This document shows positions 1 through 8,312 of a stretch of 64,000 bases of DNA, piece after piece. The position numbers and the translations under genes are program-made. Location of the stretch: positions 1 through 64,000 of the IMG/VR virus record IMGVR_UViG_3300035698_017111; one strand, written 5' to 3'. This DNA is from a virus. The notes under the pieces were generated by a model. It searched no databases. It was not told the origin of the DNA and saw only the letters and a list, made by a program, of their open reading frames with translations. Positions within the stretch are counted from its first letter, which is position 1; every line of letters begins with the position of its first letter.

Positions 1-321
1 TGAATGTGTTTTACTCACAATAGAGTGCATACGATCACGACATCTTTGAAGAGCGTCAATGACCTCATTGTAAAGCTCAATATCTGAATCTTCTTCAAGT
101 TCTACCGCAATACTTATATTCATTGCCTCAATTTCTTTTCGAAGAACGGAAATGTTGGCGAAATTCTGATTCTTAATTATCAACAATTTATCTTTAAACC
201 TATCCTTAAAAGCAGCAGAACTTGGCATATCCAAAAGTTCTGGAACAGTCATGTCTAAATAAAACTGATCTTTCTCTTTTGCAGTTGGTTTTACAGGTTT
301 TTTTTCATTTTCTTCTGTCAT
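1..321 (-). CDS. Hypothetical protein, truncated by window edge
   Basis: The frame starts with ATG at 321-319 and is open for 107 codons to the window edge, so only the N-terminal part is visible. The protein is hydrophilic, with a Lys/Glu-rich start followed by helical, charged sequence; I see no known motif. Its ATG shares one base with the stop codon of the upstream gene (TAATG), which points to translational coupling. Function unknown. Confidence 0.7.
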   Translation of the reverse strand, partial: MTEENEKKPVKPTAKEKDQFYLDMTVPELLDMPSSAAFKDRFKDKLLIIKNQNFANISVLRKEIEAMNISIAVELEEDSDIELYNEVIDALQRCRDRMHSIVSKTHS

Positions 322-707
322 TAGAATGCCACTTCTCCCTCGATACTATCTGGTATTGACATGTTACCCTCATGCTCTGCAACCATATCGTCAAACCCAT
401 CGATTTGAGATTCCAAATCTGGATTCGCTTCAATATCATCACCCAAGCCAAGAAGAGCTGAGTTCTTTTTGTCCTTAGCCAACTCCATTAAATTTCGAAT
501 ACCACGATCAATATCTTTTTCTGTCTCCAGTCGAACCTTTTCGCTAAGAACATTACATTTTTTATTAAACTCCTCCTCATCACCAACCTCAATTGGGAAC
601 GACATAAATGTTCCACATTCAATATTGTCATAACGAGAACTTACAGCTTTGAGATTAACCTTACGAGAATAACTCTTTGTAATCCTAATAGACTTTTTAT
701 GTCCCAT
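321..707 (-). CDS. Hypothetical small acidic protein (128 aa)
   Basis: A complete frame with a good GGAGG ribosome binding site about 7 bases before the ATG. The first 40 residues are basic and beta-rich; the rest is acidic and probably helical. I recognise no family. It lies directly downstream of the last dnaE fragment and overlaps the next gene by one base, so it is probably co-transcribed with the replication block. Confidence 0.75.
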   Translation of the reverse strand: MGHKKSIRITKSYSRKVNLKAVSSRYDNIECGTFMSFPIEVGDEEEFNKKCNVLSEKVRLETEKDIDRGIRNLMELAKDKKNSALLGLGDDIEANPDLESQIDGFDDMVAEHEGNMSIPDSIEGEVAF

Positions 708-748
708 TTTACAGCCTCCAATACAGCAATTATAGATACGTTATACGA

Positions 749-1393
749 TTAAAACAATGAAGTCTTCTCAACTAATTTACCAGCAAAGGACACGGGCACG
801 TTCGTAGATTTGGTCGCCATTTTCTTAATTTGATCTATTCTGCGTATCTCCTCAAGAATCTTCTTGTCTGTACCAAACTCACGAAACACAGAGTTTTCCA
901 AAAGAATTTTTGTCGTCTTAGAATCAACAATAGACTTATTGACATTTATTAGAAAATCAACGATAGAAGATGTGGATTGAATCTTCATTAAATGATCAGA
1001 AGCTCTTTGCCCAACACCCTTAAGGCTTACAAATGGAGCCAAAACTTCCATATCACCATTTGGACAATACCACGTTTTACTTCTATTTATTTCAGGTGGT
1101 AGAATCTTCAACTCTGGATATTCTTCTTGGAAGTGATCAATACACTCCTGAAGCTTTTCTTCATTCTTCTGTGCAGCAGAAGTCAGTATCGCACAAATAA
1201 ATTCAGTAGTATAATACGTCTTCAGATATGCCGTTTGATATGTAATGTAACCATATGCAGTCGAGTTTTTCGATATTACATTCCTTCCAGAACCGTCATA
1301 GATTAGATAATTGTGTTGCTTAGATTTCATAGACACATTATATACTGTTTCTTTTCCCATCTTTCTACAAGATACAATTTTTGATTTTTTCAT
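749..1393 (-). CDS. dnaE: DNA polymerase III alpha, C-terminal fragment, preceded by split-intein C half
   Basis: Residues 1-43 are the C-terminal half of a split intein, ending in the splice motif SKN before Ser+1. Residues 44-214 continue polymerase III alpha: STAYGYITYQTAYLK matches the DnaE stretch that follows FNKSH, and LKGVGQRA near the C-terminus is the helix-hairpin-helix region. The C-extein stops soon after that and lacks the OB-fold and tau-binding tail of bacterial DnaE. It should be ligated in trans to the fragment at 2542-4425, whose extein ends in FNKSH. A GGAGAG site precedes the ATG, and the start overlaps the end of the LAGLIDADG gene by 29 bases. Intein and polymerase identity are clear; activity is inferred. 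Confidence 0.9.
   Translation of the reverse strand: MKKSKIVSCRKMGKETVYNVSMKSKQHNYLIYDGSGRNVISKNSTAYGYITYQTAYLKTYYTTEFICAILTSAAQKNEEKLQECIDHFQEEYPELKILPPEINRSKTWYCPNGDMEVLAPFVSLKGVGQRASDHLMKIQSTSSIVDFLINVNKSIVDSKTTKILLENSVFREFGTDKKILEEIRRIDQIKKMATKSTNVPVSFAGKLVEKTSLF
1265..1393 (-). other. Split intein B, C-terminal half (IntC, 43 aa)
   Basis: This codes for residues 1-43 of the dnaE C-terminal fragment. It has the block F/G pattern of an IntC: a beta-rich start (ETVYNVSMKSKQHNYLIYDG) and a terminal Asn preceded by VISK. The expected penultimate His is replaced by Lys, a variation known in some inteins. Ser+1 follows. Its partner half lies at 2542-2829, beyond the endonuclease gene. Confidence 0.88.
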
Positions 1394-2510
1394 ATTTTCT
1401 CTCCAAATAAAAATTACCTTTGTTGAAATATATCCACCTATAGAATCTAATCATCTCTGCTCTACCACCCATTAACCTCAAATCATATATACCTGAGTGA
1501 TTGTTTTTTCTAAAATACCTCTTAAAATTAAAACAAGTATTTTTGTCTTCTTCTATTGACTTTGAAAATAACGGAGAGGCAGTCGCAATAGAAACCCAAG
1601 GATAACCAGATTTCTTTATCAAACCTATAGAACCATCTCCATCTATTATTCCCCTATAATATGAACTTAAATATTTCTTAGGCATATTCCAATCATATTC
1701 AAGGGTAAACGTTTTTCTTTTTGTTATACCATATTTTTTTAAATCTTGAGATATTTCTGGGCAATGACATGTGAATCTAGCCATTTTACATTTTCCACCA
1801 TTTCCAATTACCTCAATAACACTACAGGACTCTCCAATTTCTTTAGCTATTCTTTCCAAAATATATCTATCGCAAACTTGTAATTGAATAGCAACTCCTT
1901 CGTAATTTTTTAAAACATACCCATCCGTGGCAAACAACCCTACCATATAAGCTTTTTTATGAGAGTTTATGGTATTAAAATAATCAACATTATAATAGGT
2001 ATATTTTTTACAAGGTCTAACATTAACGCCTCTCCTGTGAAGAACATCCAATACCGTTTTCCGTGTTAAAAAACCATATTTATGAGAAATAAATTCTGCA
2101 GTATTATTATTATTATTATAATCAACAATCATCTTCTCTTCTATATCTTTTGTTATTTTTTTGTTATATGGATTCCCCCTAACGGTTTTTATTTTGTTTT
2201 CTCTTTTGAACTTCAACAAAGAGCTTAATCTTACTTTCCGTCTTAAAGAAATGTCTTTCAAACTTACCCTGTGTTTATGTGCCCAATGGCACAAAAACCT
2301 ATAATATCTATCTCTTTTATTGGCAAAATTGAACTCATCCCTAATTCTCTGCAAAATCCTCAAAGTCAATAATTCACGGTCTTCATCTTTAATCTTTAAC
2401 AAAATACTAGAAAGAGAACAATGCCTAAAATAAAGGTTTCTTATATATGTGTAATCTAATTTACTTATTTCTTTCTTGTTCCATGGAACACACTTTTCTT
2501 TTTTATTCAT
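1365..2510 (-). CDS. Free-standing LAGLIDADG homing endonuclease between split-intein halves
   Basis: The 381-residue protein has two LAGLIDADG-type helices, AYMVGLFATDGYV near residue 190 and YYRGIIDGDGSI near residue 285, the acidic residues of which normally bind metal in the active site. The N-terminal 150 residues are basic and include a helix-turn-helix-like segment (FISHKYGFLTRKTVLDVL) that could add DNA specificity. A run of five Asn codons comes from an AAT microsatellite near 2103-2120. A strong GGAGGTG precedes the ATG. It sits exactly between IntN B and IntC B of the fractured dnaE, so it probably cuts intein-less dnaE alleles at the FNKSH site. Confidence 0.88.
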   Translation of the reverse strand: MNKKEKCVPWNKKEISKLDYTYIRNLYFRHCSLSSILLKIKDEDRELLTLRILQRIRDEFNFANKRDRYYRFLCHWAHKHRVSLKDISLRRKVRLSSLLKFKRENKIKTVRGNPYNKKITKDIEEKMIVDYNNNNNTAEFISHKYGFLTRKTVLDVLHRRGVNVRPCKKYTYYNVDYFNTINSHKKAYMVGLFATDGYVLKNYEGVAIQLQVCDRYILERIAKEIGESCSVIEVIGNGGKCKMARFTCHCPEISQDLKKYGITKRKTFTLEYDWNMPKKYLSSYYRGIIDGDGSIGLIKKSGYPWVSIATASPLFSKSIEEDKNTCFNFKRYFRKNNHSGIYDLRLMGGRAEMIRFYRWIYFNKGNFYLERKYEKIKNCIL

Positions 2511-2541
2511 TTCACACCTCCGAATACAGATATATTACAAT

Positions 2542-2829
2542 CTATACTTCGGACATTATTTCAAAATCCCCTTCTATAATCTCAGAAACCTTTCTAAAGG
2601 TATTGTCAGAACACAAAAATCTATGCTCCATCGTACATTTAAATGACATGGCATTGTTTAATGTTATTTCAAAAACTTCCTGTTCCCCAGAATCTATCAA
2701 CTCCATAACCTCATCCTCCAAAGTCTCCCCATCCGAATAAGAATCTAGAATATCACCTGGTTTCAAATCTATTATTTCCATATATTCTTTAGTTTTTTTA
2801 TTAAAAACAAAAGTATCTCCAGACAAACA
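2542..2829 (-). other. Split intein B, N-terminal half (IntN, 95 aa)
   Basis: It starts at Cys1 (codon 2829-2827), immediately after extein FNKSH. Block A is CLSGDTFVFNKK, and a block-B-like segment (FKCTMEHRFL) has the T..H arrangement used in the first splicing step. The frame stops without an endonuclease domain, which is supplied by the separate gene at 1365-2510. Its IntC is at 1265-1393. Confidence 0.9.
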
Positions 2830-4425
2830 ATGAGATTTGTTGAAAGCATATTCGCCAAACTCCACACAAATCTGCCACATGTCATTAATCAAATTAATCT
2901 GTAATTGGCTCTTGGCACAACCCTCACGAAACAATGGCTCTATCTCGTCAAGAAGAGATCTCTTCTTTTTAGCACAAGCTTTCCTTAGTTTATCTGCCTG
3001 AGCAAATGTAAAGCCAGCCAAAAGCATTGCCATGGAAATCAACTGTTCCTGATAAATCAACTGTCCATATGATTCCTTTAAAACTGGCTCCAATTTTGGA
3101 TGATCATATTCAATATCGTCTGGAAACTTTTTACCCTCTGCGTATTTATTATGCATATCACACGACAAAGGACCAGGTCTACCAAGAGCATTTGCTGCAA
3201 CAATATCATTAAAATCAGCACAACCAATAATTTCCATAACACCAGGATAATGTCGTGTCCTGACCTTGCCAGTTTTTTTACTAAGAAGAGGTTGTCCCGT
3301 CTTTCTATCCTTCATTGGGAAATCACTACCCCTAAAAGATCTACCAGATATTTGGAACAAACCTTCCAATTTATTATCGTCTATTGTTTTAAAGACCTTC
3401 TCATCGTCAGTCTCCAAATTATCAAGATCAAAATCTATCTCTTTACCAGCATCTCGAATAAGTTGTTCGGTAAGGGTCATTTGCCTAAGGTTATTCAACT
3501 GTAAGAAGTCGAACTTAAGAAGACCAATGTCCTCAATGTCATCCATGTCGAATTGTGTCGTAAGCCAATTGCCAGAAACAACCTCATCCTCAAACGACAA
3601 ACCAGCATCTGCTTTATTTTCATTCTGAACTTTAGCGATATGTAATCCAATGTCTTCTGTAATGCTTCTAGACGAAACAACAACACCGGCCGCATGTGTA
3701 CCAAACGACTTAATAAGACCTTCCAACTTACACGCCGCTTCAAAGACCTTTGGATTATCTTCCACCTCTTGCTCTAATCTATCAATTGCTTCGCCTATCC
3801 TCTTATTTGGAGGTTTAAAACTTTCATCTTCACCCATCCATTGCTTCATCTTCATTGTTGGATGGTTAGGCATAATCTTAGATATTCTCTTGGCTTCCTG
3901 GTCATTCTCTGTAGAAAATCTCTTATCACCAGGGACATTGCTTCGAGTAATATCCAATGCCTTTGCCGCAAATTGAACAGCTGCTTTTGGTTTAAAACAA
4001 ATATCTGTTCCAATTAGAGCAATCTTCTCTTCACCATACAGATCACACATGTGTTGTAGAATTGATTCTCTATGCTCAAAATCGATATCAATATCAGGTG
4101 GACTAATTCGAGATGCTTCTTTATTTAACTCAAAACGAAAAGAGAATCCTTTGGAAATATCTGGTTTCTTTTTCGTGATACACAACAAATATAGCAAAAG
4201 AGAATTTGGCTTGTTGTCTTCACCACCAATCTTTTTCTTCTGGAGAAATTCTAAAACACACTCCATAAGAGTTTCTCTTTCGGACATAAAGTCAAATTCT
4301 TCTTTTAATCTATCCTTTTCATCCTGACCAAACCCAAGTTTCTCTCCACGTCCATCAAGGAACTTCTTAATAAGAGAAAGTAGTTTTGTTTTTAATTCTA
4401 GTTTTTTACTTGACACTTCAACCAC
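2542..4425 (-). CDS. dnaE: DNA polymerase III alpha, catalytic middle fragment with C-terminal split-intein N half
   Basis: The 627-residue frame begins with GTG at 4425. Residues 1-105 are a helical, Lys-rich segment absent from typical DnaE. From residue 110 the polymerase core is plain: PPDIDIDF (catalytic Asp pair), FGTHAAGVVVS, LLKFDFLQL (third catalytic Asp), NALGRPGPL, YQEQLISMA and EYAFNKSH. At Cys533 the protein switches to an intein N half (CLSGDTFVF) that runs to the stop. The start overlaps the stop of the preceding dnaE fragment by 8 bases in another frame, and no intein is present at that junction. A TAG lies directly before the GTG in this frame, so continuity upstream would need a frameshift. 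Confidence 0.92.
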   Translation of the reverse strand: MVEVSSKKLELKTKLLSLIKKFLDGRGEKLGFGQDEKDRLKEEFDFMSERETLMECVLEFLQKKKIGGEDNKPNSLLLYLLCITKKKPDISKGFSFRFELNKEASRISPPDIDIDFEHRESILQHMCDLYGEEKIALIGTDICFKPKAAVQFAAKALDITRSNVPGDKRFSTENDQEAKRISKIMPNHPTMKMKQWMGEDESFKPPNKRIGEAIDRLEQEVEDNPKVFEAACKLEGLIKSFGTHAAGVVVSSRSITEDIGLHIAKVQNENKADAGLSFEDEVVSGNWLTTQFDMDDIEDIGLLKFDFLQLNNLRQMTLTEQLIRDAGKEIDFDLDNLETDDEKVFKTIDDNKLEGLFQISGRSFRGSDFPMKDRKTGQPLLSKKTGKVRTRHYPGVMEIIGCADFNDIVAANALGRPGPLSCDMHNKYAEGKKFPDDIEYDHPKLEPVLKESYGQLIYQEQLISMAMLLAGFTFAQADKLRKACAKKKRSLLDEIEPLFREGCAKSQLQINLINDMWQICVEFGEYAFNKSHCLSGDTFVFNKKTKEYMEIIDLKPGDILDSYSDGETLEDEVMELIDSGEQEVFEITLNNAMSFKCTMEHRFLCSDNTFRKVSEIIEGDFEIMSEV

Positions 4426-4675
4426 CTACCTTTGCTTTGAAAACATCGTCGTCATAAAGCTTATAATCTGCATCTGCAAAGAGAAAACGATCCATGCTCA
4501 GATCATATTTAATGGGATCTATGTTCGTAATCCCAAGACAATAACACACGAGGCTTCCAACGGCTGAATTGTGAACAGACAAACCTTCTATATTGTATGT
4601 GTGGGTGTTTTCTACGGAAAGATCATAAACCTTCCCTGTATATTTTGTTTTTTTTATTTTTTTTATTTTAGCCAT
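4418..4675 (-). CDS. dnaE: DNA polymerase III alpha, short middle fragment preceded by split-intein C half
   Basis: The ATG at 4675 follows the endonuclease stop by one base and has a GGTGGAAG site upstream. Residues 1-36 are an IntC ending in the canonical HN; the C-extein then reads SAVGSLVCYCLGITNIDP, the DnaE loop that follows GRG. The frame ends about 20 residues after LSMDRF with KAKVGG and TGA. In ordinary DnaE this point lies only a few residues before PDIDIDF; here a long insert starts and is continued in the next frame (2542-4425). I infer that splicing joins this 50-residue C-extein to the N-terminal fragment at 5723-7114. Confidence 0.9.
   Translation of the reverse strand: MAKIKKIKKTKYTGKVYDLSVENTHTYNIEGLSVHNSAVGSLVCYCLGITNIDPIKYDLSMDRFLFADADYKLYDDDVFKAKVGG
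4568..4675 (-). other. Split intein A, C-terminal half (IntC, 36 aa)
   Basis: Lys-rich start, then GKVYDLSVENTHTYNIEG and SVHN, the classical block F/G signature with the penultimate His and terminal Asn. Ser+1 begins the extein SAVGS. Its length is typical of a split IntC. The partner is IntN A at 5723-6013. Confidence 0.93.
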
Positions 4676-4676
4676 T

Positions 4677-5645
4677 TTAAATTCTTCCACCAGACCATTT
4701 CTTTAATTTATGATACCAATTTCTAAAACAAGAATTATCATTAAAAGATATATCATAATTATTAAAAATTTTCGTATACTTCTCTTTTAAAAAACTATCT
4801 CTCCTAACAAAAAGACCTAAATTGTGCAAATCTTTTTGATACAACAAATCATAACCCAATCCTGTTTTCTCTATTGTTGCTTGTTTTTTTGCTTCTGCAT
4901 TCAAGGAATTCCTCCCCTTCACCTCAACTATCTTCACAATATCGTCAATATTCGTCACAATAAAATCTGGGTAATGTCGCCTATTTCGACCACCGTTATC
5001 TCTATATGTGATTGGAGAACCGTCATATCTTCTTATTTGACGTATATTTTCACTTTCAAAACAATACACCACATAAAACAACTCCCAACTGCTATCAAAA
5101 AAAATTCCATTTACCTTGCCTGACAGAAAACTTTTACTTCTCCTTTTTTCGCAATAAAACGGATCATTATACATCAGTCTTATCTGTGCCAATCTTTGTT
5201 TTTCCAATGTTTCTTCCCTGTTTTGAGATATTAATTGAGATTCAGAATTATGTTTTCTCCATTCACTAGAATTGGTTGCGAACTTAAGTGAACATTTCCT
5301 ACAAATTGGCTTAGTTCCAACTATTTTTCTTCTCTTCATAGAATTAAATTGCATTTTTTCCAAATTACCACATTCAGAACATTTGAATTCAATTTCTCTT
5401 TTTGTACTCAAAATGTCTATAAACGGAATAATTCTTTCATATGGCCAAATTGTTTTATCCAGTAAATCCCAAAGAGGTTGTGGGTAGTTTTCTTTCTTCA
5501 TGTGAACTGGATTTGGTATCATTTTTTTATAACATTTTTGACAAATAGACTGTTCGTTATAGTGTTTTCTTTTTTTAAACATTCCTTTGTCTATTCTGAA
5601 AAAACAACCACATTCCTGACAAAAAAAATCCAAACGAATAGGCAT
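4677..5645 (-). CDS. Free-standing PD-(D/E)XK-type homing endonuclease between split-intein halves
   Basis: I use the ATG at 5645 because a strong AAGGAGAT lies just upstream; this gives 322 residues. Two treble-clef-like zinc motifs (CQEC..CQKC and CSEC..CRKC) fill the first third. The C-terminal half has FDSSWELFYVVY, HYPDFIV and KIVEVKG, which fits the E..PD..ExK core of a PD-(D/E)XK (Vsr-like) nuclease. The gene lies between IntN A and IntC A, the arrangement published for 'fractured genes' in marine metagenomes. It probably spreads the GRG/SAVGS intein site. The family assignment rests on motifs only. Confidence 0.82.
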   Translation of the reverse strand: MPIRLDFFCQECGCFFRIDKGMFKKRKHYNEQSICQKCYKKMIPNPVHMKKENYPQPLWDLLDKTIWPYERIIPFIDILSTKREIEFKCSECGNLEKMQFNSMKRRKIVGTKPICRKCSLKFATNSSEWRKHNSESQLISQNREETLEKQRLAQIRLMYNDPFYCEKRRSKSFLSGKVNGIFFDSSWELFYVVYCFESENIRQIRRYDGSPITYRDNGGRNRRHYPDFIVTNIDDIVKIVEVKGRNSLNAEAKKQATIEKTGLGYDLLYQKDLHNLGLFVRRDSFLKEKYTKIFNNYDISFNDNSCFRNWYHKLKKWSGGRI

Positions 5646-5722
5646 AATGATCTCCTTTATTGTTGCATTATATCTATTCTTCAAACTGCCAAACAATACC
5701 TCTTCCTATACCGATTGTTATT

Positions 5723-6013
5723 CTATCGTCCAATCAAATCAACAATATCATCATTTTCCTTAAGGTCTTTTGCATGAACCCAGACTTCTTGATCATCTCT
5801 GTTGATTAATATTAAATGATCTTCCGTACAGGTAATTTTCCTTCCATCCTCGACTTCTATTGTAATTACAGTTTCATCCACATCATACTCATATGTATCT
5901 ATAACTCCATTAACCGACCCATCATGAGAAACAACAATTTCTCCAACTTTTACTTCTTCAATGTTCTTTAAACATCCACTATCTAGTAAAACTTTATTTC
6001 CTGGAAGAAAACA
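5723..6013 (-). other. Split intein A, N-terminal half (IntN, 96 aa)
   Basis: Cys1 is encoded at 6013-6011. The half shows block A (CFLPGNKVLLDSG), a central VGEIVVSHDG and block B (ITCTEDHLILIN, with T..H). It stops at 5723 without an endonuclease domain. It pairs with IntC A at 4568-4675. Confidence 0.92.
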
Positions 6014-7114
6014 ACCACGACCAGCACCAATCCTGATGTTGTTATCTCTGGCCCACTTAACGTATTCCCACGTAATTAGAAAGTATCTAACAAATCCAGT
6101 AAATCCAATCGTCTCAAGTTCATCGTAGAATCTTGCACGATACACTGGCTTATCCCACAAATCCTTTTCCCTCATACCTTGTTCGGACAGAAACAAAAGA
6201 AGAGCATCTTCGTCAGTCTTGCCCCATAAATTCTTTTTATATTCAAGAAAATTACTATCAGAAGGAATGTCAAAGTTAGGAAGATCACCAGTACCTAAAA
6301 CCAAATCATAATCACACTTCTCTTCTACCTCCATCGTATTGTGTAAGAACTTTTCGTTCTCACCCTTAAAGATGGCACTCATCTTATCATATGGTTTTAG
6401 GTAATATTCAGATGAAGGCACCTGATCCTCTGGCAACGGTGAGTTTCGAGATATTGAAATCTTTAACGGATGAAATCTTGCATCATCCTTAGTTGAATAA
6501 TGAACATCATTTGTCGCAACTACCTTGATGCCAGATTTCTTTGAGAAACAAATAGTCTCTTTCGCAACTTCTATTTGTGGCTTGTATCCAGTATACATTG
6601 TTTCAAGATAATAATCATCTCCCCAAACATCTCTATACTTTCTTGCAAGATCAAAAGCCTGTTCGGGATTCCCATCTATAATATAACGAGAAAATTGACT
6701 CGACGTACAACCAGAACAAACAACCAAACCCTCATGGTGATCTTTAAGAACATCAAAAGTCAACCGTGGGAAACCATAAGTCATGTTCTTATGGGACTCT
6801 GTTGTCAGCCTCAGTATGTTTCTATAACCCTCTTCGTTTTTACAAAGAAGAGTGAGATGATATCTCTTAGATTTCTTGTCTGCAAAATCCTCCACAACAT
6901 ATGCTTCAAGACCGTAAATTGGCTTTAAACCAACCTCTTTACACTTCTTGTGAAACTTTACAAAACCACCTACTTTACCGTGGTCTGTTAATGCAACTGC
7001 TTTAAAATTCAACTCCTTGGCACGATTAACTAAATCAGAAATTTTCTGAAACCCGTCATATAACGAGTAGTCTGTGTGACAATGAAGATGAACAAATGGT
7101 ACGTGTTCACTCAT
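5723..7114 (-). CDS. dnaE: DNA polymerase III alpha, N-terminal (PHP) fragment with split-intein N half
   Basis: Residues 1-367 are the start of a bacterial-type alpha subunit: the PHP domain (HLHCHTDYSLYDG, ALTDHGKVGG, GLEAYVV) and the palm/thumb entry (YFLITWEYVKWARDNNI) up to GAGRG. Cys368 starts an intein N half that fills the rest of the frame. After trans-splicing, GRG would join SAVGS, recreating the conserved GRG-SA-GS loop. The extein parts of all four frames add up to about 1120 residues, near the usual DnaE length. A GAGGAGGG site precedes the ATG, which overlaps the clpP stop by four bases (ATGA). Confidence 0.93.
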   Translation of the reverse strand: MSEHVPFVHLHCHTDYSLYDGFQKISDLVNRAKELNFKAVALTDHGKVGGFVKFHKKCKEVGLKPIYGLEAYVVEDFADKKSKRYHLTLLCKNEEGYRNILRLTTESHKNMTYGFPRLTFDVLKDHHEGLVVCSGCTSSQFSRYIIDGNPEQAFDLARKYRDVWGDDYYLETMYTGYKPQIEVAKETICFSKKSGIKVVATNDVHYSTKDDARFHPLKISISRNSPLPEDQVPSSEYYLKPYDKMSAIFKGENEKFLHNTMEVEEKCDYDLVLGTGDLPNFDIPSDSNFLEYKKNLWGKTDEDALLLFLSEQGMREKDLWDKPVYRARFYDELETIGFTGFVRYFLITWEYVKWARDNNIRIGAGRGCFLPGNKVLLDSGCLKNIEEVKVGEIVVSHDGSVNGVIDTYEYDVDETVITIEVEDGRKITCTEDHLILINRDDQEVWVHAKDLKENDDIVDLIGR

Positions 7115-7791
7115 TTTGCCCTCCTCTTCATTGGCTTGGGTCTTCTCTTTTGATGAAGTACCCTATCGATAATACCAAACGCTCTTGATTCTTTTACCGA
7201 CATCCATTTGTCTAGTTCCTCCGAAAGGAAAACCTCTTCTATTTCTTTCAAAGTCCTTCCGGTGTTTCTGGAGAATATTCCGTTGAACTTTTTAGCCAAC
7301 CGATCATACTCCCTTTTATAGTAAAGAATGTGTGATGGCTTTACCTCATCAACACTTCCAGAAATTTCATGATACATGAATTCTGCATTCTTACCACCAT
7401 ATCTTTTACCAGGAGCTCCATTAGACGCAATGAGACATGCTGCACTTGCTGCCCTGCCAAGAACAATTGTTCTTATGTCACATGAGCAAGAATCCATTGC
7501 GTCGATTAACGCAAGACAATCAGGAACATATCCACCATCACTGTTGATTACAAGATGAATATCCTCTCCTGGTTCACGATCCTCAAGAATATGTATCTGG
7601 CACACCACATTCAAAATACTCTCAGTACTCACATCACCAAACAAATAAATCTTTCTCTGCTCAAGTCTCTCCATAAAATCAAACATACCCATCATACTAA
7701 GGATATGATCTGGAGCTCCCTTGTTTTCGTTTTCGTTTTCTTCTTCCTCTCCATATCCCCTGATTAATCGTTCGATGATATTCTTACTCAT
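7111..7791 (-). CDS. clpP: ClpP-like serine protease
   Basis: The 226-residue protein has the ClpP/crotonase fold signature: INSDGG near residue 82, the nucleophile Ser116 in GRAASAACLIAS and His141 in FMYHE. The third triad residue is not obvious: the helix that carries the Asp in E. coli ClpP reads KEIEEVFLSEELDKW here. The N-terminus carries an acidic Glu/Asn linker and the C-terminus a basic tail. A strong AGGAGAG site precedes the ATG. A ClpC-like unfoldase is encoded at 33673, so a phage Clp protease is plausible; alternatively it serves as a head-maturation protease, a role ClpP-like proteins have in some phages. Confidence 0.87.
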   Translation of the reverse strand: MSKNIIERLIRGYGEEEENENENKGAPDHILSMMGMFDFMERLEQRKIYLFGDVSTESILNVVCQIHILEDREPGEDIHLVINSDGGYVPDCLALIDAMDSCSCDIRTIVLGRAASAACLIASNGAPGKRYGGKNAEFMYHEISGSVDEVKPSHILYYKREYDRLAKKFNGIFSRNTGRTLKEIEEVFLSEELDKWMSVKESRAFGIIDRVLHQKRRPKPMKRRAK

Positions 7792-7799
7792 ATTCTCTC

Positions 7800-8312
7800 C
7801 TAGTATAGGAAATGGTGGTTGTCTATTTCCTTCTTAGTCATACCCTTTTCTTCTATAATTTTTTTTCTCATGAAGATGGGAAGCTCTATACTATGCATCA
7901 TACATACGACATCAGAGAAGTATATGTTGGTGCAAAAGAACTTGTTATCAAGTTCAGTAACCAGATAGGTAAAAAACGTTCCACCCTCTTCCTTGTCAAC
8001 AAAAGACAATATTATATTAACGCCATAAAAACTAGATAACACCGAAAACAAACCTTGGCTCGTTGGAATTGTCTTCGTATGGCCATCCATATAAACCTTA
8101 ACGTTAAGGAAGGATCTGGTGGAGAGTGGCACGTCAACAAAATACTCTGGATCCAAACATTCTACCAATGCCCCAAACCTAGTGCATGGTGTTCTTGGGT
8201 CATAACAATAAGCTCTAACACGTTTAACTCTAGTGAATTCACTAAAGAAATCATGAGATTTGGTATAGAAATTTAACAAACCACCAATTTTTTCAATTGC
8301 TATAGTGTTCAT
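7800..8312 (-). CDS. Hypothetical protein (170 aa)
   Basis: A complete frame whose ATG overlaps the upstream stop as ATGA. The protein looks globular, with alternating beta segments (VDVPLSTRSFLNVKVYMDG, FFTYLVTELDNKFFCTNIYF), and has no transmembrane segment or recognisable motif. It sits between the 406-residue hypothetical gene and clpP in one tightly packed transcript. Function unknown. Confidence 0.75.
   Translation of the reverse strand: MNTIAIEKIGGLLNFYTKSHDFFSEFTRVKRVRAYCYDPRTPCTRFGALVECLDPEYFVDVPLSTRSFLNVKVYMDGHTKTIPTSQGLFSVLSSFYGVNIILSFVDKEEGGTFFTYLVTELDNKFFCTNIYFSDVVCMMHSIELPIFMRKKIIEEKGMTKKEIDNHHFLY

Noticed and set aside
2447-5777. Several open frames of 60-130 codons on the plus strand opposite dnaE and the endonucleases
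   Set aside because: They lie opposite well-supported genes, have Ile/Phe/Ser-rich shadow compositions, lack binding sites and overlap each other.
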